A stretch of DNA of 64,000 nucleotides from Chryseobacterium sp. SNU WT5 (lineage in GTDB: Bacteria > Bacteroidota > Bacteroidia > Flavobacteriales > Weeksellaceae), in NCBI RefSeq assembly GCF_007362475.1, contig NZ_CP041687.1, positions 682,001-746,000 of the forward strand. The letters are read 5' to 3'. Positions 44,743 to 54,346 of this stretch are shown here, one piece after another. The notes beneath the pieces are model-generated. The model saw only the letters and a list, made by a program, of their open reading frames with translations, was not told the origin of the DNA and searched no databases. The position numbers were made by a program, and so were the translations under genes. Positions within the stretch are counted from its first letter, which is position 1. Each line of letters begins with the position of its first letter.

Positions 44743-44750
44743 TATATTTG
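44743..44750 (+). promoter_or_regulatory. -7 element of the sugar transporter gene
   Basis: TATATTTG lies 31 bases before the ATG at 44,782, with a TTG 15 bases upstream, a shorter spacing than usual. Confidence 0.45.
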
Positions 44751-44781
44751 TTTTCAAAAATTTAACAAAACCATAAAAACC

Positions 44782-46398
44782 ATGACGGAAACACAACAAA
44801 AAACCAATTACCCAGCACTTTATACATTAATTACGGTATTTTTCTTTTGGGGTTTTGTTGCTGCCTCCAATGGGATTCTTATTCCCTTTTGTAAGACGCA
44901 TTTCTCTTTGACAAATTTTGAGTCACAATTGCTGGGATCGTCATTTTTTGGTGCTTATTTCATAGGTTCTTTAATTCTGTACCTTGCATCAACTTTTTTA
45001 AAATTTGATATTATTAATAAAATTGGGTATAAAAACTCCATCATAACCGGCCTTGTGATTTCGATTATTGGAGCGTTAATTATGATTCCAAGTACCAACG
45101 CGAATTCTTTCAGTATGATGCTGTTGTCTTTGTTTATCGTTGCCTTGGGTTTTTCCTTACAACAAACTGCTGCACAACCATTTGCACTCGCTTTAGGTTC
45201 ACCCTCAACCGGAGCTCACCGTCTCAACTTGGCAGGAGGTCTTAATTCCTTCGGTACTACGATTGGACCTATTATCGTGAGCTACTTTTTGTTTGGGAGC
45301 TTAACTTCGAACATTGCACCATCGCCTTCTAATATCAATACCCTGTATATCATCTTAGCATCTGTTTTTGCTTTGGTTGCAATCATTTTTATATTCTCAA
45401 AATTACCTTCTGGGAAAACTGATGAAGATTTAGAAAACTCCCCAAAAGCTACAAAATCTCTCGTTTTTATGACTTTGGCAATCTTAGGAATTATTGCACT
45501 TGGTAATTTCACAGAGGTATCTAAAGTAATATTATTGGTTATAACCATTGTAGCCATCATTGCCATATTAGTAACCTCAAATAAAATGAGTATAAAAAAC
45601 AGTGAAGGATGGGGTGCTATGAAATTTCCGCAATTAGTATACGGAATGATCGCCATATTTTTCTATGTGGGAGTAGAAGTTACGATCGATAACAATTTTG
45701 GTTCTTTATTAAAAACACCCGGATATTTAACTGCTAACGGTCTGGCGGAGTCAGAGATTTCAAAATACATCTCGCTATATTGGGGGAGTTTGATGATCGG
45801 CCGCTGGATGGGCGCTATCAGTGTATTTAATCTTAAGAAAACAACAAAACTTATCGCAACATTTGTGGTGCCATTTATCGCATTTGTGGTGATTATTATC
45901 TCCAATAATTTAAAGGGAACCGACATGAGCGACTTATATGCTTATTCGATCTGTATCATCATCACCATCGCCGCATTTATTTACGCTAACGAAAAACCGG
46001 TAAGATTAATGATTACGGTAAGTACACTCGCGATCATCGCGATGGTTATCGGAATATTCACAACTGGCATTGTATCCGTTTATGCGTTTATCGCTGGTGG
46101 TTTATTCTGTTCTGTAATGTGGCCGTGTATATTTTCTTTAGCCACCACAGGTTTAGGAAAATTTACTTCTCAAGGGTCTGCTTTTTTAATTATGATGATC
46201 CTTGGTGGAGCAATCATCCCTCCGTTCCAAGGCGCTATAGGCGATACTAATTTAGGAATCCATTTCTCTTACATCATTGCAGCGATTTGTTTTGTACTCC
46301 TATTAGTCCTAACATTCCTAATGACAAGAAGTTTAAAGAATCAAGGAATTGATCTGGATCAAGTTGAATCACAAACCGAACCACAAGTTGAAATTTAG
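44782..46398 (+). CDS. MFS sugar transporter (FucP/GluP family)
   Basis: A 538-residue transporter with about 12 or more membrane segments. Motifs typical of the fucose/glucose-galactose:H+ symporters are visible: FFFWGFVAASNGILIPF, GSSFFGAYFIGSL, LQQTAAQPFALALG, RLNLAGGLNSFGTTIGP and FYVGVEVTIDNNFG. The central loop (~210-290) is long and hydrophobic. The exact sugar cannot be told. The following DUF3810 gene overlaps its 3' end. Confidence 0.88.
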   Translation: MTETQQKTNYPALYTLITVFFFWGFVAASNGILIPFCKTHFSLTNFESQLLGSSFFGAYFIGSLILYLASTFLKFDIINKIGYKNSIITGLVISIIGALIMIPSTNANSFSMMLLSLFIVALGFSLQQTAAQPFALALGSPSTGAHRLNLAGGLNSFGTTIGPIIVSYFLFGSLTSNIAPSPSNINTLYIILASVFALVAIIFIFSKLPSGKTDEDLENSPKATKSLVFMTLAILGIIALGNFTEVSKVILLVITIVAIIAILVTSNKMSIKNSEGWGAMKFPQLVYGMIAIFFYVGVEVTIDNNFGSLLKTPGYLTANGLAESEISKYISLYWGSLMIGRWMGAISVFNLKKTTKLIATFVVPFIAFVVIIISNNLKGTDMSDLYAYSICIIITIAAFIYANEKPVRLMITVSTLAIIAMVIGIFTTGIVSVYAFIAGGLFCSVMWPCIFSLATTGLGKFTSQGSAFLIMMILGGAIIPPFQGAIGDTNLGIHFSYIIAAICFVLLLVLTFLMTRSLKNQGIDLDQVESQTEPQVEI

Positions 46399-47461
46399 AA
46401 CTATCAAAATATATCAGAGAAAAAGATTTTGGGCGGGTATTTTACTTGCCCAATTTCTTTTATTTTACCTCTTCTCAAAAGTAGAATTCGTTATTTCTAT
46501 TTTTGGAAAATTCTTTGAATTACAGAAAAGAAATCATCAACTCCTATTTTCAAAAATCCCATTTTCTGTGGGAGACCTTCTATATATCTTCATAATATTG
46601 CTAGGAATATTTTCCATATTGAAAATTATAAGAACACAAAATAAAAATAAATACTTCACAGCAATATTAATAGGAATAAACATTTTATACTTTCTATACC
46701 AATGTTTTTGGGGTATGCTTTATTTTCAAAGGCCGATAAAAGAGAGACTTCCTAACACAGAGATAAAGATCAGTAAAGTAAAAGCACTAACCTTAGAATA
46801 CTTACAGCGCAGTAAAATGAGCAGAAAATTAGTACAGGAAGATCAGCACGGAGTTTTTAAAATCAAAAACCAACGAAGTATTGAAACTGAAATACTTAAC
46901 CAACAAAATCATTTGCCTTTTCATATTACCTCTAAAAAAAGCACATCTGTATACTCGTTTAAAAGAAGTTCATTTACAACGGTAATTAATTATACCGGGA
47001 TCTTGGGATATTACAACCCCTTTACCGCGGAGGCTCAATATAACAGCGCTTTGCCGGCGACCTACATTCCTTTTACACTAGCTCATGAAAGCTCGCATCA
47101 ATTAGGATTTGCTAGAGAACAAGAGGCTAATTTCATTGGGTATTTAATTGGAAATAATTCTGAAAATTTAGATTTAAAGTACAGCACCGAATATTTTGTA
47201 TTAAAATCATTACTCAATTACCTACAAAAAGATGATGTAGATTTCGTAAAATCAGTTATTAACCAATATTCTGAAGGGATGAAGAGAGATCGAAATGCTG
47301 AAAAAATGTTTATAAAAAAGCATGAGGGTATTCTAGATATCATTTTTGGATATACTAATGATCTATTTTTAAAAAGCAATCAACAGGAAGGAAGCATTAC
47401 CTATAGCTACTTTATTGACCTGCTTCTGCAATACCAGCCAACTTCCGATCATTCTACATAA
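46388..47461 (+). CDS. DUF3810 membrane-anchored zinc-peptidase-like protein
   Basis: About 357 residues. Three N-terminal membrane segments are followed by a domain with TLAHESSHQLGFAREQEANFIGYL, an HExxH-like HESSH motif followed by a downstream Glu, as in Gluzincin-type DUF3810 proteins. No ATG is available near the 5' end. The start is probably a TTG at 46,388 (or 46,349), overlapping the end of the MFS gene, so the two are likely coupled. Function is unknown; protease activity is inferred from the motif. Confidence 0.78.
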   Translation: MKFRTIKIYQRKRFWAGILLAQFLLFYLFSKVEFVISIFGKFFELQKRNHQLLFSKIPFSVGDLLYIFIILLGIFSILKIIRTQNKNKYFTAILIGINILYFLYQCFWGMLYFQRPIKERLPNTEIKISKVKALTLEYLQRSKMSRKLVQEDQHGVFKIKNQRSIETEILNQQNHLPFHITSKKSTSVYSFKRSSFTTVINYTGILGYYNPFTAEAQYNSALPATYIPFTLAHESSHQLGFAREQEANFIGYLIGNNSENLDLKYSTEYFVLKSLLNYLQKDDVDFVKSVINQYSEGMKRDRNAEKMFIKKHEGILDIIFGYTNDLFLKSNQQEGSITYSYFIDLLLQYQPTSDHST

Positions 47462-47463
47462 AA

Positions 47464-47489
47464 AGAATCGCACCTTACGGTGCGATTCT
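47464..47489. terminator. Hairpin after the DUF3810 gene
   Basis: AGAATCGCACC and GGTGCGATTCT form an 11-base stem with a 4-base loop. The T run is on the minus strand, but it lies directly after the plus-strand gene, so it may serve either side. Confidence 0.65.
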
Positions 47490-47741
47490 AAAAACACAAA
47501 TGATGAAAAAAAATTTATGAAACTAATAGCCATTGCCACTAATAACACGATGTAAAATTACTACTAATATCTCAAGTGGCAAAATATTATTGATAAATTT
47601 GCAAAATAAATTTCAATAATTATGAATCAATCAAAAATATAAACTCCACCTTTAACACTATTCAATAGGAGCGAGCGATACTTACATTTTATTTAATCCA
47701 GAAATATCATTGAATAGAGGAAGAATACCATGTAAAACAAC
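47490..47741. other. Non-coding AT-rich gap
   Basis: I see no gene, RNA or repeat here. The whole 436-base gap to the thioredoxin-like gene contains only two hairpins and the tRNA. Confidence 0.5.
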
Positions 47742-47768
47742 AAAGTCCAGCACGATGGCTGGACTTTA
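47742..47768 (-). terminator. Hairpin after tRNA-Met
   Basis: AAAGTCCAGC and GCTGGACTTT pair around a 6-base loop, just 3' of the tRNA on the minus strand. Confidence 0.7.
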
Positions 47769-47773
47769 TTTTG

Positions 47774-47847
47774 TAGCGAAGACGGGAATTGAACCCGTGA
47801 CCTCAGGGTTATGAATCCTGCGCTCTAACCGACTGAGCTACCTCGCC
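47774..47847 (-). tRNA. tRNA-Met (anticodon CAT)
   Basis: A 74-base cloverleaf: acceptor GGCGAGG with CTTCGCT, D arm GCTCAGTCGGTTAGAGC, anticodon loop TTCATAA giving CAT, and T arm ACGGGTTCAATTCCCGT. The CCA end is not encoded. The acceptor has a first-pair G-U. Elongator type seems likely, but CAT tRNAs can also be initiator or Ile-lysidine type. Confidence 0.95.
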
Positions 47848-47897
47848 TTTTTTAAGGTGGTGCAAATATAAAAATATTTTACGAGGTAGCAAAAATT

Positions 47898-49178
47898 TTA
47901 GTTCAATTTTAAATAAGAAATTACATCTGCCGCATGATCAGGTTTTGCAATAATTTTATTAGCTCCATCTAAGATGAAATAAGTGGGTGTAGCGTGGATA
48001 TTATAGGTTTCTGCGTATGAACTACTCCAGCCTTTCAGCTCGCTGTCATTAATCCATGGTAACATTTTTACTTTATTCTCATAAGCCTGTTTTTCGCTGT
48101 CTAAAGACATGGCAATCACTTCTCCTTTCATTGCTTTAATCGCCGCATATTTCTCGATAAGTTTCGGAAGATCTGTTTCACAATGGGAACAGGTTGACGC
48201 CCAAAAAACAATAATCTTACGGTCCGCTTTTACATCATAAATAGATTTGGCTGTCGTGTTGGTGGCATTAATAAATTTATTATTGGGAAACAGCGCACCA
48301 ATTTCCGTTCTTGTATTTTGAGTAATCGTTTTAGCGAGATTGTCGTTGATGCTGCATTTTAGATTCTTTGCCTCGGTAAGGTATTTATCTTTTAAATCCT
48401 GCATTCCATACGTATCAAAAATCTCAATCAATTCAGATAATACCGTTTGTCCACGAGGTGTTTCTGTATTAACTGCCTGAATTAACGCATCAACATCTTC
48501 CATTATATTGGCACTTTGTCCAGTATTTAAATAAGATAGCAACATAGGCCTCATCAAAGATGAACTTTCTAGCATATCATTAGAATTCACGAAAAAATGA
48601 ATAATTTCTTTATGTGTAGCTGGTGTTGCAGCACTTTTTTCTAAAAATTTACTATAATTGGAATTATAATAGGTAATGAACGGAAATTTTGTATAATCTG
48701 TAGAGGGCCTAGAAAGACGAAGCACTTCATTTTCAAGTGCAGTACCAAAATCACTCTTCTTTTTATAATATTCTTTGATTTGATATAACGCCGGAAGAAT
48801 GAACTCTTTCTTCTGCTGAATATCCTGAATCTGATTCATGGTATAGTTGGCCTCATCCAAATATTCCACATTTGTTATTTTATTTTTATCACTGTCAAAT
48901 TTTATTTTGACATCTTTATTTTCAGAAATAAAGTTAATGGTTGCATTAATTTCCGGAAAATACAGTTTCAGCATTCCTTTGTAGGGTTGAGCTACGGAAA
49001 TACTCCAACTGTTTCCTTTTTTGACCTCTTTGCTGTTTAATACATCTTTCGATCCATTAATCGTGTAGAGATAAACTTCTTTAGAAGAAAATGTTGCAGG
49101 AGCGTCAACACTGATCTTAAACTGAGCATGATACATACTCATGACCAACAAACTTAAAATGACCGTAATTCTTTTCAT
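47898..49178 (-). CDS. Secreted TlpA-like thioredoxin-fold protein
   Basis: A 426-residue protein with a signal peptide (MSMYHAQ), a ~230-residue N-terminal region like the DUF4369-type domain of Bacteroidota, then a TlpA/ResA thioredoxin domain. The redox motif CSHC is in FWASTCSHCETDLPKLIEKY and the cis-Pro is in IHATPTYFIL. It probably reduces or oxidises periplasmic disulfides; the partner is unknown. Confidence 0.85.
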   Translation of the reverse strand: MKRITVILSLLVMSMYHAQFKISVDAPATFSSKEVYLYTINGSKDVLNSKEVKKGNSWSISVAQPYKGMLKLYFPEINATINFISENKDVKIKFDSDKNKITNVEYLDEANYTMNQIQDIQQKKEFILPALYQIKEYYKKKSDFGTALENEVLRLSRPSTDYTKFPFITYYNSNYSKFLEKSAATPATHKEIIHFFVNSNDMLESSSLMRPMLLSYLNTGQSANIMEDVDALIQAVNTETPRGQTVLSELIEIFDTYGMQDLKDKYLTEAKNLKCSINDNLAKTITQNTRTEIGALFPNNKFINATNTTAKSIYDVKADRKIIVFWASTCSHCETDLPKLIEKYAAIKAMKGEVIAMSLDSEKQAYENKVKMLPWINDSELKGWSSSYAETYNIHATPTYFILDGANKIIAKPDHAADVISYLKLN

Positions 49179-49239
49179 AATGTAAATATAAAAAAACTCA
49201 TTGAAATTTCAATGAGTTCTGTGTATTGTAAAAAAGTAT

Positions 49240-49470
49240 TTATACCGTTTGTTTATTTATTATTTTTTTGGAATATAAGACAATAAATAAGACAGCTGCT
49301 AGTCCCAAAAGATAAACATACATATCGATTGGGGAAGATGCCGCTTCTGGATTAGTTCCACCTACACCACCGCCACCCGGTGGACATGTTGGACATGGAG
49401 GCTGACCATATATTACAACTCCCATTAAGAAAATGAAAGCAGTTAAAAAAAGTTTAGAAATAATTTTCAT
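49240..49470 (-). CDS. Small exported Pro/Gly/Cys-rich protein with C-terminal membrane anchor
   Basis: A 76-residue protein: signal peptide (to YGQ, ~22), a short exposed segment PPCPTCPPGGGGVGG, then one membrane helix (YVYLLGLAAVLFIVLYS) and a basic tail. It starts 12 bases after the stop of the large sorting-domain protein, so they are likely co-expressed. Similar short proteins accompany secreted proteins in related genomes; no function is known. Confidence 0.7.
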   Translation of the reverse strand: MKIISKLFLTAFIFLMGVVIYGQPPCPTCPPGGGGVGGTNPEAASSPIDMYVYLLGLAAVLFIVLYSKKIINKQTV

Positions 49471-49482
49471 CGTTTGTGTATA

Positions 49483-51441
49483 TTATCTTAAAATTTTTGT
49501 ACTTATTTTATCCCCTTTATCAGAAACGATATTGACGATATATCCTGACGTTGTATTTTGGAGAGGAAGAACATATCTGTTATTGGAAGAAACTTTGGAA
49601 GCAGAATGTACTAATCTACCGCTCATATCAAAGACTTGTACATCTGCAGTTTTCCAACTCGGATCAAAAATGACAAAATAATTATCTTGATCTGGATTGA
49701 ATACGACAATTGTTGCAGATCTCTTCACCTCATTAGCACCCAAAACATTGTCCTTTGGTGCACCATAATAAAGATCATATTCGGTAGAGATACCAGAAAC
49801 AGTAGCGTTTTGCAAAATCGGCTTAACATTTTTTTCGGCAGATTGTTTATAATAAAAACCTTCACCTTGCGATAACAGATGAACATTATCATCGACTAAA
49901 ACCGCATTTTCTCGCACCTCAAATTTAAAACCTACAATTTTTGGATTATAGTTAACAAGCTTAATATTTTTACCTCTAAAATCATTTTCGTTTGCTTCAT
50001 TTAAATAGAGCCAGTAAGAAACATTGTTATTGTCATAACCTCCGTTGATTGGATCTTCTTCAAACGTACCAAAGGTTTGTCCTCCAAATGCGCCTATCTG
50101 TGCTTTCACATCTCGAGATGCGCCAGTTACGGTATTATTTGAAACAACGTAATAAGTTCTTTCTACTTCATTGCCATCTGCATCTAATCCAATTACTCCT
50201 AATTGTTTAACAGTGGAAATATCGACTCTCTTTGCTGCTGTTACATCGTATGCAGTTGTTGAAGTTCGAGGGTGATAATTAAACCTTCTTAGTTTTGAAA
50301 AATCAAAGTCTGGTTTCAACGTATTATTGTTTAATTTAATAACAAAAGAACCCATTGGCCTAACAACTTGAAATTCAACATCACCTGTTGCTACTCCTGA
50401 ACCAAAAGTTATCGATTTAAAATTGGTAGAACCACCTCCCTTATTAGGATTATAGGTAACACCAGAAACTTCTAACCTCACCCCATAAATATTGGAGAGA
50501 TTATTACCGTCGCCATTTACTTCATTCGTTGCAATTTGTGATAGATCTAAGTTCGTGAGATATGGATTTCCGAACTGGTAAATATTTCTACCAAAATCGC
50601 CTTGCCAAGATAAACCTCCTGAGACACTAAAATTATCCTGAAGATAGGTATTGTATTTCCCACCATATAGATTGTTCTTATTGCCGCCAACACCAAAATC
50701 AATATTAAATCCAGCATCTTCCAACTTGATTTTCTTCTCGGCATTTTCAGTATCAGCTACAGGTCTGCCTTTTAAAGTTCTGGTTACAGTAGAAACATTT
50801 AGAGACTTCCCACCTACACTAAAGTAAGCAAAAGGACTATAATTCACACCTGTTTTAGCAGAAAGATTTGGCAGGTTATCGAACACAACATTTCTGTTAT
50901 TCCATACCAAAATTTCGTTTTCAGATCTTCTTGTATTATTAAACGTTTTTCCCAATTCATTACTTAGGGTAGAAAAACTTTTATCGTAAAAAGGCAATCC
51001 GACTTGCTGATAAGCACCATGGCTCACTTGGCGGTATTCTTGATTAACGATCCCTGTAATTTTGGCCTGTTGAATTCCTGTAACATACAGTTGACCGTAG
51101 GTATACACCGGAGCAACTAAAGGATCAACAGAGTTACGGGATGCATAAGCGTCTGGTTCATTAAGTTTATTAATAAAATTACCACCACCAGTCGCTTCGG
51201 TCTTATCAACGTTGCCTGCATCAATTGTTTTGAATACAGAGTTAACGTTATCACCGACCACCATAACATTCCCATGGTTTTCATAGAGGGCATTGCCCTT
51301 CATTTGTAATCCGCCACCATTATATACCAGTGCATTTTTTCCAACGTAAAAGGTAGCACCTTGATCTACGTGACAAACTACTTGCGAAGAAAGTGAAGCG
51401 CTTAGCGCCAGAAATCCTATTATCAATAGATTTCTTTTCAT
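49483..51441 (-). CDS. Large secreted protein with type IX sorting domain
   Basis: A 652-residue protein. Signal peptide MKRNLLIIGFLALSASLSSQ, then a beta-rich region of Asn/Gly-rich repeats, and a C-terminal ~75-residue sorting domain (VQVFDMSGRLVHSASK to GDKISTKILR). I prefer the ATG at 51,441 over one 10 codons upstream because it begins a normal signal peptide. It would be exported through the type IX system and attached to the surface. The function of the main domain is not recognised. Confidence 0.8.
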   Translation of the reverse strand: MKRNLLIIGFLALSASLSSQVVCHVDQGATFYVGKNALVYNGGGLQMKGNALYENHGNVMVVGDNVNSVFKTIDAGNVDKTEATGGGNFINKLNEPDAYASRNSVDPLVAPVYTYGQLYVTGIQQAKITGIVNQEYRQVSHGAYQQVGLPFYDKSFSTLSNELGKTFNNTRRSENEILVWNNRNVVFDNLPNLSAKTGVNYSPFAYFSVGGKSLNVSTVTRTLKGRPVADTENAEKKIKLEDAGFNIDFGVGGNKNNLYGGKYNTYLQDNFSVSGGLSWQGDFGRNIYQFGNPYLTNLDLSQIATNEVNGDGNNLSNIYGVRLEVSGVTYNPNKGGGSTNFKSITFGSGVATGDVEFQVVRPMGSFVIKLNNNTLKPDFDFSKLRRFNYHPRTSTTAYDVTAAKRVDISTVKQLGVIGLDADGNEVERTYYVVSNNTVTGASRDVKAQIGAFGGQTFGTFEEDPINGGYDNNNVSYWLYLNEANENDFRGKNIKLVNYNPKIVGFKFEVRENAVLVDDNVHLLSQGEGFYYKQSAEKNVKPILQNATVSGISTEYDLYYGAPKDNVLGANEVKRSATIVVFNPDQDNYFVIFDPSWKTADVQVFDMSGRLVHSASKVSSNNRYVLPLQNTTSGYIVNIVSDKGDKISTKILR

Positions 51442-51540
51442 TATAATTAAATTTGTGTTTATAAAGTACAATAAATGAGCCGCAAAGATACGACATTTAT
51501 TTTTTTAATTATATTTTTAAAAAAAAAGAGTGGTATTTAA

Positions 51541-52722
51541 TTAAAATTTTATATTTTTACGAGATATTGAAACTTTTTTATGAGCCCCAATATTAAACAT
51601 ATAGTCCTCTAAAACCTTTTCAGTAGTTCCTCTTAGCCCTCTGGCTCCTAATCCTTTTTCTATTGTTTCTTCGACAATTGCTTCCAAACCATCTTTGGTA
51701 AATTTCAGCTCTACGCCATCCATTTTAAACAATTCTACGAACTGGTTTACGATCGAGTTCTTGGGCTCCGTCATAATTTTGATCATGGTTTTCTTATCCA
51801 ATTTATCCAAGTAGGTAATAATTGGAAACCTTCCTAAAAGCTCTGGAATCAACCCAAACTTCCGTAAATCGATGGCATTCAATTGACTTAAAATATATTC
51901 TTCTTCTTGAGCTTTATTTAACTTTTCAGCACTGAACCCGATTGCTTGTTTATTTAGTCGTCTTTCGATAATTTCCTTAATACCATCAAACGCACCTCCA
52001 GCAATAAAAAGAATATTCTGCGTGTTAACCTGAATATATTTTTGATCCGGATGCTTACGACCCCCTTGCGGTGGCACATTGACAATACTTCCCTCTAATA
52101 ATTTAAGCAAACCCTGTTGCACTCCTTCACCAGAAACATCTCTGGTAATACTGGCATTGTCGGATTTTCTTGCAATCTTATCAATCTCATCGATGAAAAC
52201 AATTCCTTTCTCTGCTTTCTCCACATCAAAATCCGCAACCATCAAAAGTCTTGACAGGATACTTTCCACATCTTCACCTACATATCCTGCTTCTGTAAGG
52301 ATTGTAGCATCTACAATACAAAATGGAACATTTAATTCTTTAGCAATTGATTTTGCCAAAAGCGTCTTTCCAGTTCCAGTTTCCCCGATCATAATTACGT
52401 TAGATTTTTCAATCTCCACGTCTCTATTTTCCTCTTGGGCATGAAGCAATCTTTTGTAATGGTTGTAAACTGCGACAGATAACTGTTTTTTAGCCTGGTC
52501 CTGACCGATCACATACTGATCAAGAAACTTCTTGATCTCAATAGGTTTCTTTAAATCTTCCATGCTTGTCGCTGCAGAAGCCTCGTAACTATCATTTTGT
52601 TCATGTACAATTCCGTGAGCTTGCTCAATACATTCTTCACATATAAAACCGTTGTTGCCGGAAATTAACATTTGAACCTGATTTCTTTTTTTTCCGCAAA
52701 ATGAACATTGGTTTGAATCCAT
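51541..52722 (-). CDS. clpX: ATP-dependent Clp protease ATP-binding subunit ClpX
   Basis: A 393-residue AAA+ unfoldase. An N-terminal C4 zinc-binding domain (CSFCGKK, CEECIE) precedes the ATPase domain with [17 protein letters not shown], Walker [15 protein letters not shown], pore loop GYVGED and C-terminal [10 protein letters not shown]. It delivers substrates to ClpP, which is not in the window. Length is slightly below the E. coli protein, due to a short tail. Confidence 0.97.
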   Translation of the reverse strand: MDSNQCSFCGKKRNQVQMLISGNNGFICEECIEQAHGIVHEQNDSYEASAATSMEDLKKPIEIKKFLDQYVIGQDQAKKQLSVAVYNHYKRLLHAQEENRDVEIEKSNVIMIGETGTGKTLLAKSIAKELNVPFCIVDATILTEAGYVGEDVESILSRLLMVADFDVEKAEKGIVFIDEIDKIARKSDNASITRDVSGEGVQQGLLKLLEGSIVNVPPQGGRKHPDQKYIQVNTQNILFIAGGAFDGIKEIIERRLNKQAIGFSAEKLNKAQEEEYILSQLNAIDLRKFGLIPELLGRFPIITYLDKLDKKTMIKIMTEPKNSIVNQFVELFKMDGVELKFTKDGLEAIVEETIEKGLGARGLRGTTEKVLEDYMFNIGAHKKVSISRKNIKF

Positions 52723-52788
52723 ATAATATAATTAAGAATAAGTTGTAAAAAATTTTGTCAAAGTTAATACTTTGACAAAAGGTAATTT

Positions 52789-53178
52789 TTAAGAATTAAT
52801 AATGTGTTGCTGAGTACCCCTGTATTCTTCATCAGAAAATTTCAAACGTACATTTTTAAAATTCATGTCTTCCATATTAGTTATAGGAATCAAGTGAATA
52901 TGAGCGTGTGGAACTTCTAATCCTACGACCGCTACAGCAATTCTTTTATCTGGGAAAGCGGCTGTCATTTTTTTGGCTACTTTTTGAGCAAAACTCCAAA
53001 GATCTTTAAAGTCTTCGTTTTCCAAATCAAAGATAAAATCTATTTCTTCTTTTGGTATCACCAGACAGTGACCTTCTACCAAAGGCATCGCATCTAAAAA
53101 AGCCAAATGCTTTTCATCTTCTGCAATTTGATAAGAAGGAATTTCCCCAGTGATTATTTTTGTGAATATTGAGCTCAT
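52789..53178 (-). CDS. HIT-family nucleotide-binding protein
   Basis: A 129-residue HIT protein (from MSSIFTKIITGEIPSYQ) with the histidine triad HAHIHLIPI and DAMPLVEGHCLVIPK. It would hydrolyse nucleoside phosphoramidates or dinucleotides. An ATG three codons earlier is possible. It lies next to greA on the same strand. Confidence 0.93.
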   Translation of the reverse strand: MSSIFTKIITGEIPSYQIAEDEKHLAFLDAMPLVEGHCLVIPKEEIDFIFDLENEDFKDLWSFAQKVAKKMTAAFPDKRIAVAVVGLEVPHAHIHLIPITNMEDMNFKNVRLKFSDEEYRGTQQHIINS

Positions 53179-53312
53179 AGTAAACATTTTTTAATCAAAA
53201 TCCCGCGCATATGCGAGGGAGCAAAATTACAAAATTGATAGAAAAGCTCATGTTAAAGAAGTTGTAAATTTTAAATAAATATTTTACATTCTAAAGTAAG
53301 AGCGTGTATTTT

Positions 53313-53789
53313 CTAAGCTTCAAGAAAAATTTCTAAAATATCAAAAGATAATTTATTGCCATTTGGTAAAACAATATCTGCAGTTTCCCCTACTACCTTG
53401 CCAAGTAAACCTTTTGCAATCGGAGTATTCACCGAAATCTTACCAGCTTTCAAATCACTTTCATTATCTGGAACCAAAGTAAATTTTTGCTCTCCTTTTG
53501 TCGCATTATTCTTCAATCTTACGGTTGTCAAAATTGAAACTTTAGACGTATCTAAATTAGTTTCGTCAATAATTTTAGAATCAAAAATAATATTCTTTAA
53601 TTTTGAAATTCTCATTTCAAGCATTCCCTGCGCCTCCTTCGCTGCATCGTATTCTGCATTTTCTGAAAGGTCGCCTTTGTCTCTAGCTTCAGCAATCTGT
53701 TGTGTAATTTTCGGTCTCTCAATCGTTTCGAGCTGTTCCAGCTCTAATTTCATTTTATTTAACCCTGCGTTAGTGACATAACTTGCCAT
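53313..53789 (-). CDS. greA: Transcription elongation factor GreA
   Basis: A 158-residue protein with the N-terminal coiled coil (LNKMKLELEQLETIERPKI, ARDKGDLSENAEYDAAKEAQ with the acidic tip) and a C-terminal FKBP-like domain (ISVNTPIAKGLLGKVVGETA). It rescues backtracked RNA polymerase. It is complete and typical in length. Confidence 0.97.
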   Translation of the reverse strand: MASYVTNAGLNKMKLELEQLETIERPKITQQIAEARDKGDLSENAEYDAAKEAQGMLEMRISKLKNIIFDSKIIDETNLDTSKVSILTTVRLKNNATKGEQKFTLVPDNESDLKAGKISVNTPIAKGLLGKVVGETADIVLPNGNKLSFDILEIFLEA

Positions 53790-53890
53790 AGTATCTATTA
53801 TTTAACGTTAGTATAAAAAAATAATCCGACATTTGTCGGACAATGTTTTTGTGATGATTCGTTTCACAAATATATATAAAAATATTTTAA

Positions 53891-54340
53891 ATGAAAAGGA
53901 AATTACATCATCTGCTCTGCACAATAATTCTCATTTTCAACTTATCACTGGTCACCTCATGTTCTAATCGCGAAGACACCATAAACTGTTTCCCAAAGAC
54001 GCCGATCAATGTGGTTCTTAACTTAAATCTGCCGGCCTATTTTAATCTACAAAACACAGGCGGTTGGATTTATATTGATGAGCAACAAGCAGGAACACGT
54101 GGGTTAATTATCGTACGAACAACTAATGGCTTTCTTGCATTTGATCGTAACGCTCCTCATATCTGTCCTGGTAGCGACACCACTCTTTCTGTAGAGGGTA
54201 ATATTAAAATCGTTTGTCCAAAAGATGGTGCCGAATGGATTTTATTTACTGGTGAACCCACAAAAATCGCACAAGTACCACCAAAAACTTATCCGTACAG
54301 CTACGATTCTAACAGTAACACCTTATCAATTTATTACTAA
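53891..54340 (+). CDS. Rieske-fold lipoprotein lacking the iron-sulfur ligands
   Basis: A 149-residue lipoprotein (lipobox TSC, about Cys 22). The mature domain follows Rieske spacing (GGWIYIDEQQAGTRGLIIVR, FLAFDRNAPHICPG, IKIVCPKDGAEWILFTGEP). The first C-x-H is replaced by A-P-H and the second C-x-x-H by CPKD. A normal 2Fe-2S cluster is therefore unlikely. It precedes dtd by 6 bases. Function unknown. Confidence 0.7.
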   Translation: MKRKLHHLLCTIILIFNLSLVTSCSNREDTINCFPKTPINVVLNLNLPAYFNLQNTGGWIYIDEQQAGTRGLIIVRTTNGFLAFDRNAPHICPGSDTTLSVEGNIKIVCPKDGAEWILFTGEPTKIAQVPPKTYPYSYDSNSNTLSIYY

Positions 54341-54346
54341 GAACAA

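Noticed and set aside
52079-52444. 121-codon plus-strand frame inside clpX
   Set aside because: Entirely within the clpX ATPase domain on the other strand.
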